A stretch of DNA of 26,193 nucleotides from AWTP1-18 sp036518635 (GTDB lineage: Bacteria > Pseudomonadota > Gammaproteobacteria > Burkholderiales > Rhodocyclaceae). Within the stretch, counting starts at the first letter, position 1. Every line of letters begins with the position of its first letter. Positions 1 through 7,803 of the stretch are shown in pieces. The position numbers were made by a program, and so were the translations under genes. The stretch lies in contig DATDMT010000121.1 in the NCBI GenBank assembly GCA_036518635.1, positions 1 through 26,193 of the forward strand, in the 5' to 3' direction. Below the pieces are notes generated by a model that did no database searches, was not told the origin of the DNA, and was given only the letters and a program-made list of their open reading frames with translations.

Positions 1-25
1 CGCGCCTCGCGGCGCGCCGCGGCGC

Positions 26-1450
26 TTACTTATTCGTAAGTCCGCCGAGCAGGGCGGCCACCGGGCGCAGTGGGCGCCGCGGCACCGCCTCGTCGCCCGG
101 CGTGGTGGTGGCGCCGACTTCGGTACTGGTGGGCGCCTCGCCCTTGGGGGTGTAGGGCTTGCTGAAGTCGAAACCGTCCGCCGCCAGCTTGGGCACATGG
201 GCAGCCGGGGACGGCAGCTTGACCGGGGTGCGCGGGCCGTGGGGGCGGCGCTCTTCGCGCTCGCGGAGGTGGCCGTGGCGCGGCCGCTCCTCGCGGATCG
301 GAGGCGCGCCGGGCTCGAAGCCGGCGACCACGACCTGTTCCAGCTTGAACTTGATCAGCTTTTCGATATCGTCCAGGCGGCCCTTTTCCTCCGGCGCCAC
401 CAGCGAAGTGGCGTCGCCCTTCTTGCCGGCGCGGCCGGTGCGGCCGATACGGTGCACGTAGTCTTCCGCAGTGTGGGGCAGCTCGTAGTTGATCACGTGG
501 GGCAGATCGTCGATGTCCAGGCCGCGGGCCGCCACGTCGGTGGCCACCAGCACCTGTACGGCGCCGGACTTGAAGCCTTCCAGGGCCTCGGTGCGTTGCT
601 GCTGGCTCTTGTCGCCGTGGATCGCGTCGGCCTTGACGCCCTGGCGCTCGAGCCAGGTGGCGAGGCGGCTGGTGCCGAACTTGGTGCCGACGAAGACCAG
701 CACCTGCTTCAGTTCCGCCTGGTGCAGCAGATGCAGCAGCAGGTGACGCTTGTTGTCGGCGGACACCGGATGCATGCGGTGGGTGATGGTCTCGCTGACC
801 GCGTTGCGTCGTGCCACTTCGATTAGCTGCGGGTTCTTCAGCATGCTGTCGGCCAGCTTCTTGATCTCGCCGGAGAAGGTGGCGGAGAACAGCAGGCTCT
901 GGCGTTGGGTCGGCAGCAGGGCGAGGATGCGCTTGATATCGGGGATGAAACCCATGTCGAGCATGCGGTCGGCTTCGTCGAGCACCAGCACTTCGACCTG
1001 ATTGAAGCTGACGCTCTTCTGTTCGACGTGGTCGAGCAGGCGGCCCGGCGTGGCGACGACGATCTCGCGGCCTTCGCGCAGCTCGGCGATCTGCGGCTTG
1101 ATGTCCACGCCGCCGTAGATGCACACCGAGCGCAGCGGGATGTACTGGCTGTAGGTCTTGACGCTCTCATGCACCTGCATCGCCAGTTCGCGGGTCGGCG
1201 CCAGGATCAGGGCACGCACCGGATGCTTGGCCGGCGACGGCGAGGCCGTGGCGTGGCGCGCCAGGCGCTGCAGCAGGGGCAGGGTGAAGCCGGCGGTCTT
1301 GCCGGTGCCGGTCTGGGCGCCGCCCATCACATCGAGGCCTTGCAGCACGATGGGGATGGCCTGGGCCTGGATCGGGGTGGGGGAGGTGTAGCCGGATTCC
1401 TTTACGGCACGCAGCAGTTCGGGCAAGAGCCCGAGGTCATCGAAGGTCAA
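26..1450 (-). CDS. rhlE: ATP-dependent DEAD-box RNA helicase RhlE
   Basis: A 474-residue cytoplasmic RNA helicase that would unwind structured RNA in ribosome assembly or mRNA turnover. All core motifs are visible: Q motif around residues 20-33, AQTGTGKT at 45-52, PTRELA at 85-90, TPGR at 134-137, DEAD at 158-161, SAT at 189-191, then ATDVAARGLDID and HRIGRTGRAG in the second RecA domain. A basic, proline-rich tail follows from about residue 385, as is common in RhlE. The chosen start is a TTG at 1450: an AGGAG on the minus strand sits 7 nt upstream and the protein then begins MTFDDLGL, like other RhlE proteins. It is divergent from the FIST gene. The family call is firm; RhlE rather than another DEAD paralog rests on the N-terminus and the short basic tail. 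Confidence 0.93.
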   Translation of the reverse strand: MTFDDLGLLPELLRAVKESGYTSPTPIQAQAIPIVLQGLDVMGGAQTGTGKTAGFTLPLLQRLARHATASPSPAKHPVRALILAPTRELAMQVHESVKTYSQYIPLRSVCIYGGVDIKPQIAELREGREIVVATPGRLLDHVEQKSVSFNQVEVLVLDEADRMLDMGFIPDIKRILALLPTQRQSLLFSATFSGEIKKLADSMLKNPQLIEVARRNAVSETITHRMHPVSADNKRHLLLHLLHQAELKQVLVFVGTKFGTSRLATWLERQGVKADAIHGDKSQQQRTEALEGFKSGAVQVLVATDVAARGLDIDDLPHVINYELPHTAEDYVHRIGRTGRAGKKGDATSLVAPEEKGRLDDIEKLIKFKLEQVVVAGFEPGAPPIREERPRHGHLREREERRPHGPRTPVKLPSPAAHVPKLAADGFDFSKPYTPKGEAPTSTEVGATTTPGDEAVPRRPLRPVAALLGGLTNK

Positions 1451-1549
1451 ATGGATTCTCCTGAATCGGCCTGCTCCTTGCGGAGTACCGGTTCAGGCTG
1501 CGAAGCAATGGGGGGATTGATGGTGCGCTAACCGGCGGGACGCGCGCGC

Positions 1550-1555
1550 ATTATA
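1550..1555 (-). promoter_or_regulatory. candidate -10 element for rhlE
   Basis: A perfect TATAAT read on the minus strand, about 100 nt upstream of the rhlE TTG start. No good -35 hexamer is seen 16-18 nt upstream, so the assignment rests on the -10 and its position. It would give a leader of roughly 90 nt. Confidence 0.45.
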
Positions 1556-1660
1556 GCCCCCGGCGGCGGCGTATCGGGGATTGCTATCGCCGGCCGGCGG
1601 AATGCTTGATATGCTCAAAGTAATAAGAGCCGCATCATCCCCGTGCCGGTCGATGTGGCA

Positions 1661-1670
1661 AAAGGAGGAG
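1661..1670 (+). promoter_or_regulatory. ribosome binding site deciding the start of the FIST gene
   Basis: AAAGGAGGAG ends 2 nt before the ATG at 1673. An in-frame GTG at 1643 has no comparable site, so the ATG is taken as the start even though the spacing is short. Confidence 0.7.
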
Positions 1671-1672
1671 TC

Positions 1673-2824
1673 ATGCCAGGTCGCATTCGAATCGCCCATT
1701 CGCGTCAGGCGGACGCGGCGGCGGCGGTGCAGGAGTTTTACGACGGGGTCGCCCAGTCGCCGATGGAGTTGGTGGTGTTTTTCTGCTCCAGCGATTACGA
1801 CCTCGACGTCATCGCCACGGAGCTTTGCCGCCACTTCGTCGGCGTTCCCATCGTCGGCTGTACCACCGCCGGCGAGATCGGCCCGGCCGGCTATAGCAGC
1901 CGGGGGATTTCCGGCGCCAGCTTCCCCAGCGACGGTTTCTCGGGCGTCAGCGCCCTACTGCAACCCCTGCAAGGCTGCGACATCGAATCCGGCCGCCACT
2001 TCGCCGAGAACCTGATGCGGCGCCTGGAGGCAGCCGATCCCGCAGCGACGGCGGACAACAGCTTCGGCTTCCTGTTGATCGACGGCCTGTCGGCGCGGGA
2101 GGAGGCGATCACCCTGACCCTGCAGAATGCGCTGGGGCGGATTTCGATGGTCGGCGGCTCGGCCGGCGACGATCTGAAGTTCCAGCGCACCTGGATTTTT
2201 CACGATGGCGCCTTCCACACCGACTGCGCGGCGTTGATGCTGCTCAGCACCCGCTACCCCTTCCGCACCTTCAAGACCCAGCACTTCGTCTCGATGGACG
2301 AGCGCATCGTGGTGACCGCCGCGGACGCGGAGCGCCGGGTGGTCAAGGAGATCAACGGCCTGCCGGCCGCCGAGGAGTATGCCCGCCTGATCGGCGTGCC
2401 GACAGACCAGTTGGCGCCCTCCCATTTCGCCGCGAACCCGGTGGTGGTGCGGATCAACGGCATGGACTACGTGCGCTCGATCCAGCAGGCCAATGCCGAC
2501 GGCAGCTTGACTTTCTATTGCGCCATCGACGAGGGCGTGGTGTTCCGCCTGGCCCAGGGCAAGGACCTGATCCGCAACCTGAAGCAGACCTTCGACGGCC
2601 TGCGCGAGGAAATCGGCAAGCCCCAGGCGGTGTTCGCCTGCGATTGCGTGCTGCGCAATCTGGAAATTTCCCAGAACGAGCAGAAGGCCATGGTCGGCGA
2701 ACTGCTCCGCCGCAACAACACCGTGGGCTTCAGTACCTACGGCGAGCAATACGCCGGGGTGCACGTCAACCAGACCTTCACTGGCATCGCCATCGGCGAA
2801 GGCGAGTCGGGAGAGCCGGCATGA
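1673..2824 (+). CDS. nosP: FIST-domain sensor protein, NosP-like (nitric-oxide-sensing haemoprotein family)
   Basis: A soluble 383-residue protein with a FIST N domain (about residues 30-220, including VVFFCSSDYDLD and the glycine-rich VGCTTAGEIG) and a FIST C domain (about 225-365). There is no signal peptide or membrane helix. FIST proteins of the NosP type bind haem, sense NO and control a histidine kinase encoded beside them. Here the stop codon overlaps the kinase start by ATGA (2821-2824), implying translational coupling and a shared pathway. The length is close to that of characterised NosP proteins. FIST membership is seen in the sequence; haem and NO binding are inferred from family and context, and I cannot identify the haem ligand. 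It could instead sense another small ligand. Confidence 0.8.
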   Translation: MPGRIRIAHSRQADAAAAVQEFYDGVAQSPMELVVFFCSSDYDLDVIATELCRHFVGVPIVGCTTAGEIGPAGYSSRGISGASFPSDGFSGVSALLQPLQGCDIESGRHFAENLMRRLEAADPAATADNSFGFLLIDGLSAREEAITLTLQNALGRISMVGGSAGDDLKFQRTWIFHDGAFHTDCAALMLLSTRYPFRTFKTQHFVSMDERIVVTAADAERRVVKEINGLPAAEEYARLIGVPTDQLAPSHFAANPVVVRINGMDYVRSIQQANADGSLTFYCAIDEGVVFRLAQGKDLIRNLKQTFDGLREEIGKPQAVFACDCVLRNLEISQNEQKAMVGELLRRNNTVGFSTYGEQYAGVHVNQTFTGIAIGEGESGEPA

Positions 2825-3921
2825 GCGTGATCCGCGCTTTGCCGGCCGATGCCGAGGGCCCGCAGTTGCGCGCCGAGATCGAGCGCCTGAACCGGGTGGT
2901 ACGGGCGCTGATGAACGGCGCCGAACGGGCGATGAACGCCGAAGGCTCGAACTTCAGCCTGTTCCAGACCACCCTGATCCTAGAGGACGAGGTGCGCCGC
3001 CGCACCCGCGAACTGGAATCGGCGCTGCACGAGAACGAGCGGATCAACAGCGATCTGGTGGATGAACGGGAAGAGCAGAAGCAGTTGATCCGCAAGCTGG
3101 AGGACGCCCACGGCCAGCTATTGCAGTCGGAAAAGCTCGCCTCCATCGGCCAATTGGCGGCCGGCGTGGCCCATGAGGTGAACAACCCGATCGGCTTCGT
3201 CCATTCCAACCTGAACACCCTGAGCAACTACATCAAGCAGTTGCTGCAGGTGATCGAGTGCTATCAGGAAGTGTGCGCCGAATCCCTGCACGACGAGGCG
3301 GCGCTGGCCCGCATCGAGCAGGTGCGGCGCGAGATGGATCTGGAGTTCCTGCGCCAGGACGTGGTGGAACTGATCGCCGAATCCATCGAGGGCACCGGCC
3401 GGGTGCGTCGCATCGTCCAGGATTTGCGGGATTTTTCCCGCACCGGCGACGTCGAGTGGAAGTGGTCGGACATCCATGCCGGCATCGACAGCACCCTCAA
3501 CGTCGCGTCCAACGAAATCAAGTACAAGGCCGATGTGATCAAGGAGTACGGCGACCTGCCCCTGGTCGAGTGCATCCAATCGCAACTGAACCAGGTCTTC
3601 CTCAACCTGCTGGTGAACTCCGCCCAGGCGATCCAGGATCGCGGCACCATCACCATCCGCACCTGCCGCGAGGGCGACCAGGCGTGCCTGATCTTCAGCG
3701 ATAGCGGCCGCGGTATTCCGCCGGAGGTGCTGCCGCGCATCTTCGACCCCTTTTTCACCACCAAGGCGGTGGGCAGTGGCACCGGCCTTGGCCTGTCCCT
3801 GGCCTACGGCATCGTGCAGAAGCACAAGGGCAGCATCGAGGTGGCCAGCGAAGTGGGCAAGGGCACGACCTTCACCATCCGTCTGCCGCTCCAGCACGGC
3901 GGCGAGGCGGACGCCGCCTGA
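2821..3921 (+). CDS. soluble sensor histidine kinase, NahK-like partner of the FIST protein
   Basis: A 366-residue cytoplasmic histidine kinase. The N-terminal 100 residues are helical, with the SLFQT motif (46-50) followed by a long charged coiled coil, similar to kinases paired with NosP. The phospho-acceptor is His118 in GVAHEVNNP. The ATP-binding domain shows an N box around Asn262 and Asn266, DSGRG at 294-298 and GTGLGL at 320-325, so catalysis should be intact. There is no membrane helix, PAS domain or attached receiver, so input probably comes from the FIST protein just upstream, which it overlaps by 4 nt. No response regulator or cyclic-di-GMP enzyme lies in the window. In relatives the output is biofilm or motility control; that is inference here. 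Confidence 0.85.
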   Translation: MSVIRALPADAEGPQLRAEIERLNRVVRALMNGAERAMNAEGSNFSLFQTTLILEDEVRRRTRELESALHENERINSDLVDEREEQKQLIRKLEDAHGQLLQSEKLASIGQLAAGVAHEVNNPIGFVHSNLNTLSNYIKQLLQVIECYQEVCAESLHDEAALARIEQVRREMDLEFLRQDVVELIAESIEGTGRVRRIVQDLRDFSRTGDVEWKWSDIHAGIDSTLNVASNEIKYKADVIKEYGDLPLVECIQSQLNQVFLNLLVNSAQAIQDRGTITIRTCREGDQACLIFSDSGRGIPPEVLPRIFDPFFTTKAVGSGTGLGLSLAYGIVQKHKGSIEVASEVGKGTTFTIRLPLQHGGEADAA

Positions 3922-3930
3922 GGGCCGTCC

Positions 3931-4395
3931 TCAGGTGGCTTTTTTCGGCAGGGGTTTGCCAGGAACCGGCTTGGCTTCCTGCTTCGGCGCTTCCGGCTTG
4001 GCGGCTTCCGCGCCCTTGGCCGGCGCTTCGGCGCCACCCTTGGCCGCCGGTTCGGCAGCCTCCTTGCCGGCAGGCTTGGCGGCCTCCTCGGCTTCCGCCG
4101 CGGGTTTGGCCGGCTCCGGCGCTTTTTCGGCGGAGGGGACGACCTCGATCTTGTTTTCCCGCATGTAGGCGTCCATCTCCTTCCAGCCGTTGAAGATCGC
4201 GGCCTTGGAGGCGCGCTTGTTCATTCCATAGCAGTCTTCCAGGGCGCGGCCCGAATAGCGGCAGGCGCTGCCGATGGCGCGGCCCTCGGCATCCTGCCGG
4301 GCCTGGGTCTGGACCGGAGTCTCGATGCCGAGCTGTTCGCAGGCGGCGAGCAAGGGCAGGAGCAGCAGGACGGGAAGCAGGCGGAACTGGGTCAT
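3931..4395 (-). CDS. small lipoprotein with Ala/Lys/Pro/Glu-rich tail
   Basis: A 154-residue protein with a lipoprotein signal: hydrophobic stretch and lipobox LAAC with Cys19. Residues 20-85 look folded and hold two cysteines (in SACRYSGRALEDCYGMN), which could form a disulfide. The rest, about residues 86-154, is a low-complexity Ala/Lys/Pro/Glu tail that is probably extended and reaches into the periplasm. It is tail-to-tail with the kinase gene, with only 9 nt between stop codons. The function is unknown. The tail is GC-rich and repetitive, but the frame is supported by the signal peptide and the ordered N-terminal half. Confidence 0.75.
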   Translation of the reverse strand: MTQFRLLPVLLLLPLLAACEQLGIETPVQTQARQDAEGRAIGSACRYSGRALEDCYGMNKRASKAAIFNGWKEMDAYMRENKIEVVPSAEKAPEPAKPAAEAEEAAKPAGKEAAEPAAKGGAEAPAKGAEAAKPEAPKQEAKPVPGKPLPKKAT

Positions 4396-4425
4396 GGCAA
4401 GGACATGGGGATGGGGCTGACTTTC

Positions 4426-4455
4426 ATTCTACGGCAGGGCGGGGGCGGACTTTAA
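4426..4455 (-). promoter_or_regulatory. candidate sigma-70 promoter for the lipoprotein gene
   Basis: On the minus strand, TTAAAG (4450-4455) and TAGAAT (4426-4431) are 18 nt apart, placing the transcription start about 25 nt upstream of the lipoprotein ATG. The -10 matches 5 of 6 consensus positions and the -35 only 3 of 6. Confidence 0.35.
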
Positions 4456-4464
4456 GCCCATCGC

Positions 4465-6546
4465 CTACCCTTCTGGGATGATTGCGCTGCCTTCGATCTC
4501 AACCTTGGCCCGGTCTTCGACCAGGGCCGCCACCTGGACCACGCTCATCGGCGGGAAATGCCGGCCCATCACCGAGCGATAGGCGGCGCCCAGTTCGTGG
4601 GCCTGGGCCAGGTATTCCTTGCGGTCGGTGACGAACCAGGTCAGGCGGACGATGTGCTCCGGCCCGCCGCCGGCGCTCTTCACCACGGCGACGATGTTCT
4701 CCAGGGCCTGGCGCGCCTGCTCGACGAAGTTGTCGCTGTGGAAGCGGCATTGGCCGTCCCAGCCGATCTGCCCGGCGATGCTGATGTGTACGCCCTTCGC
4801 CGCCATGCCGTTGGCAAAACCGCGGGGTCGCGCCCAGCCTTCCGGTTGCAATACCCGGTGCGGGGTCGTGGCCGGCGTTGCGGCGGGGGCCGCCGGCGGC
4901 GGCGTGAGCGGCCGCGGGGGAGGCGGCGCCTGGCGCCGTTCCTCGTCGCGCAGCTTGAAGCGTTGCAGCTTGCCGGTCTCGGTGCGCGGCAGGGTGCGGC
5001 GGAATTCGATCACCCGCGGGTACTTGAAGGGCGCCAGCAGGCGCTTGGTGTGTTCCTGCAGTTCCTCGATCAATTCCTCGTCGGCTTCAACGTCGTTACG
5101 CACCACGACGAAGGCCTTCACCGCCTGGCCGCGCTCGTCGTCGGGGGCGCCGATCACCGCGCACTCGGCGACGGCGGGGTGCTTGAGCAGGGCATCTTCC
5201 ACCTCGGGGCCGCCGATGTTGTGGCCGGCGGAAATGATCATGTCGTCGTTGCGCGCCTGGTAGTAGAGGTAGCCGTCGGTATCCATCAGCGCCGTGTCGC
5301 CGGTGACGTTCCAGCCGTTCACCACGTAGTCCATCTGCCGCGGGTCGTCCAGATAGCGGCAGCCGGTGGGGCCCTTTACCGCCAGGCGGCCGACCTGGCC
5401 CGGCGGCAGCGGCTGGCCGGCGTTGTCCAGCACCACGGCACGGTAGCCGGGCACCGGCCGGCCGATGGCGCCGGGGCGGATTTCGTTGCCGGCGGCGGAG
5501 ACGAAGACGTGCAGCATCTCGGTGGCACCGATGCCGTCGGTGAGCTGGATGCCGGTGGCCTGGAACCAGGCTTCGCGAGTCGCCAGGGGTAGCGCCTCGC
5601 CGGCGGAGATGCACTGGCGCAAGCTGCTCAGGTCGGCGCCGGTCAGCCGCGGCAGCATCTGGCGGTAGCCGGTGGGCACTGCGAAGCAGATGGTGACGCG
5701 GTAGTCGGCGATGGCCTTGAGTAATTCCTCCGCCCCCGACTTGATGCCCAGCACCGCCGAGGCGCCGAAGCGCAGCGGGAATAGCAGCAGGCCGCCCAAG
5801 CCGAAGGTGAAGCCGAGCGGCGCGGTGCCGCAGAAGATGTCGTCCGGCGTCGGCCGCAGCAGATAGCGCGGGAAGCAGTCGCAGATGGCCAGCACGTCGC
5901 GGTGGAAATGCATGGTGCCCTTGGGCCGGCCGGTAGTGCCGGAGGTGAAGGCGATCATGCAGACGTCGTCGGCGGCGGTGTCTACATTGGCGAAGTCGTC
6001 GGGCTTGCCTGCCATGTGTGCTTCCAGCTCACCGCCGTCGCCGAAGGTCAGCACCCGGGTCAGGGTCGGACATTGCGCCTGCGCCAGTTGCAGTTCGGCG
6101 AGCAGGGCCTGGTCGCTGAGAGCGTGGCTGATGCGGGCCTTGGTGACGATGTCGGTCAGTTCCTTGGCCCGCAGCAGCGGCATGGTGGACACCGCGACGG
6201 CCCCCACCTTCTGGATCGCCAGCCAGGCGGCGGCCATCATCGGGCCGTTCGGTGCGTGCAGCAGCACCCGGTTGCCCGGCACCACGCCCATGTCCTCCGC
6301 CAGCACCCGGGCAATGCGGTTGGCCTGGCTCAGCAGCTCGCGGTAGCTGAGGCTGCCCCAGTGCCCGCGCAGGGCGATGCGCTCGCCCCAGCCGCGCTCC
6401 AGCACCGCGCGGTCGAGCAATTCGACGGCGCAGTTGAGGCGCGGCGGATATTGCAGTTCCGGCAGTTCGAAGATCAGTTCCGGCCAGCGCTCGGGCGCTG
6501 GCAGGTTGTCGCGGGCAAAGGTATCGATGTGGCTGCTGGGCGTCAT
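4465..6546 (-). CDS. 2-aminobenzoate-CoA ligase-like aryl-CoA synthetase fused to a C-terminal RidA-family domain
   Basis: A 693-residue fusion. Residues 1-535 are an AMP-forming acyl-CoA ligase of the benzoate/2-aminobenzoate group: HIDTFARDNLP near the N-terminus, phosphate loop TSGTTGRPKG at 201-210, GATE at 340-343, a GDTALMDTDGYLYY motif, and the catalytic lysine Lys526 in TETGK. It would use ATP to make an aryl-CoA thioester. A proline/alanine linker (about 540-562) leads to a RidA/YjgF domain (about 564-690) ending VEIEG. Single-domain ligases of this type are about 540 residues. The archetypal RidA arginine after FPA is Met667 here, so deaminase activity is doubtful. ATG 6546 is preferred over TTG 6558 because homologues begin at this point; neither has a clear ribosome site. 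It is last in an operon, 23 nt after the MarR gene. Anthranilate as substrate is inferred from the neighbours. Confidence 0.87.
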   Translation of the reverse strand: MTPSSHIDTFARDNLPAPERWPELIFELPELQYPPRLNCAVELLDRAVLERGWGERIALRGHWGSLSYRELLSQANRIARVLAEDMGVVPGNRVLLHAPNGPMMAAAWLAIQKVGAVAVSTMPLLRAKELTDIVTKARISHALSDQALLAELQLAQAQCPTLTRVLTFGDGGELEAHMAGKPDDFANVDTAADDVCMIAFTSGTTGRPKGTMHFHRDVLAICDCFPRYLLRPTPDDIFCGTAPLGFTFGLGGLLLFPLRFGASAVLGIKSGAEELLKAIADYRVTICFAVPTGYRQMLPRLTGADLSSLRQCISAGEALPLATREAWFQATGIQLTDGIGATEMLHVFVSAAGNEIRPGAIGRPVPGYRAVVLDNAGQPLPPGQVGRLAVKGPTGCRYLDDPRQMDYVVNGWNVTGDTALMDTDGYLYYQARNDDMIISAGHNIGGPEVEDALLKHPAVAECAVIGAPDDERGQAVKAFVVVRNDVEADEELIEELQEHTKRLLAPFKYPRVIEFRRTLPRTETGKLQRFKLRDEERRQAPPPPRPLTPPPAAPAATPATTPHRVLQPEGWARPRGFANGMAAKGVHISIAGQIGWDGQCRFHSDNFVEQARQALENIVAVVKSAGGGPEHIVRLTWFVTDRKEYLAQAHELGAAYRSVMGRHFPPMSVVQVAALVEDRAKVEIEGSAIIPEG

Positions 6547-6569
6547 GGGGTAAGGCAAATGGGGCAGAG

Positions 6570-7079
6570 TTACAAGGCGTCGGAAACGTTCTTCTTCAGC
6601 ACCGCCAGCAGACTGTACAACTGTTGCTTTTCACTTTCCTTAACGCCGGCGAACAGCCGCAGGATCCAGCGCTCGTGCGCCTCGGCCATGCCCTTGAAGA
6701 CGCGACGGCCTTCCGGGGTCAGCTTGACGATGTAGGCGCGGCGGTCGGCCGGGTTGTCCTCGCGCACCACCAGGCCTTCCGCGACCAGCTGGTCGGTAAT
6801 GCCAGTGACATTGCCACCGGTGACCATCATGCGCTTCGACAGGTCGCCCATCTTCAGCCCCTCCGGCACCCGCTCCAGTTGCGCCATCAGGTCGAAGCGC
6901 GGCAGCGTCGTGTCGAACTGGGTGCGCAGGCGGCTGCGGACATGGCCTTCGATCAGGTTGGTGCAGGCCAGCAAGCGCAGCCAGACGCGCACCGATTGGT
7001 GATCGTCGGGGGTGACGCGGGTTTCGGTATCGGTGGCTTCCGGGTTGTCCGGGAAATCGGGGGCTTTGGATTTTTTCAT
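6570..7079 (-). CDS. MarR-family transcriptional regulator of the aryl-CoA operon
   Basis: A 169-residue regulator with the MarR fold: a winged helix-turn-helix at about residues 60-130, including LSKRMMVTGGNVTGITDQL as recognition region and the DPADRRAY-like wing segment (NPADRRAYIVKL). Helices at both ends would form the dimer. It is encoded inside the operon, 10 nt after the SDR gene and 23 nt before the ligase, so it most likely controls its own operon in response to an aromatic acid or its CoA thioester, as MarR regulators of aromatic-CoA pathways do. The ligand is not known. The start ATG at 7079 has no strong ribosome site, consistent with coupling to the gene upstream. Confidence 0.9.
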   Translation of the reverse strand: MKKSKAPDFPDNPEATDTETRVTPDDHQSVRVWLRLLACTNLIEGHVRSRLRTQFDTTLPRFDLMAQLERVPEGLKMGDLSKRMMVTGGNVTGITDQLVAEGLVVREDNPADRRAYIVKLTPEGRRVFKGMAEAHERWILRLFAGVKESEKQQLYSLLAVLKKNVSDAL

Positions 7080-7089
7080 GGTGGGCGTC

Positions 7090-7803
7090 TCAGTTGGATA
7101 AGGAAAGGGTTTGTCCGGTGAAAGCGTCGGCGTCCTCGCCGCACAGCCGCAGTACCGCGGCGGCGATTTCGGCCGACGTCAGCAGGCGTCCTTGCGGGTT
7201 GCTGGCGGCCAGGCCGGCCAGGGCCTCGGCCTCGCTGCGGCCGGTGCGGGCGGCGATGTGGCGGGCGGCATCGTGGGCCAGGTCGGTGTCGGTGTAGCCG
7301 GGGCAGAGGGCGTTGACGGTGATGGCTTGGGTCGCCGGTTTCAGCGCCAGTTCCGCCGCCAGGGCACGGGTCAGGCCGACCAGGGCGTGCTTGGCGGCGC
7401 AGTAGGCGCTGACGTAGGGGTAGCCGGCGAGGCCGGCAATGGAGGCGATGTTCACGATTCGGCCCCAGCCGGCGGCCTGCATGTCGGGCAGCGCGGCGCG
7501 GCTGCAATGCCAGGCGCCGCGCAGGTTAACGTCCAGCATGCGGTCGAGCAGGGCGTCGTCGGTTTGCAGAAAGGGTGCGCTCTCCGCCGCCCCGGCGTTG
7601 TTCACCAGAATCTCGATGGGGCCGTGGCGCTCGCGGGCGGCGGCGAAGGCGGTGCCGACTGCGGCGGCATCGGTGACGTCGCAGGCCGGCAGTTCGCCGG
7701 CCGTGCGCGACAGGCCGCTGACGCGATAGCCCTGTGCTCGCAGCGCATCGGCGATAGCTGCACCGATGCCGCGATTCGCTCCAGTAACCAGCGCATGTCT
7801 CAT
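7090..7803 (-). CDS. short-chain dehydrogenase/reductase (SDR)
   Basis: A 237-residue classical SDR. It has the nucleotide-binding TGANRGIG at 7-14, NNAG at 68-71 and the catalytic Ser121, Tyr134 and Lys138 with the normal YxxxK spacing. The C-terminus TGQTLSLSN is typical of the 3-oxoacyl/3-hydroxyacyl-CoA type. The ATG at 7803 overlaps the stop of the flavoprotein gene (ATGA, 7800-7803); the same frame stays open further upstream but that is antisense-like coding noise. In this operon it could oxidise or reduce a ring alcohol or ketone made after the monooxygenase/reductase step. The exact reaction cannot be read from the sequence. Confidence 0.9.
   Translation of the reverse strand: MRHALVTGANRGIGAAIADALRAQGYRVSGLSRTAGELPACDVTDAAAVGTAFAAARERHGPIEILVNNAGAAESAPFLQTDDALLDRMLDVNLRGAWHCSRAALPDMQAAGWGRIVNIASIAGLAGYPYVSAYCAAKHALVGLTRALAAELALKPATQAITVNALCPGYTDTDLAHDAARHIAARTGRSEAEALAGLAASNPQGRLLTSAEIAAAVLRLCGEDADAFTGQTLSLSN

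Noticed and set aside
1643..1672. GTG start for the FIST protein
   Set aside because: It has no ribosome site, while the ATG at 1673 has AAAGGAGGAG directly upstream.
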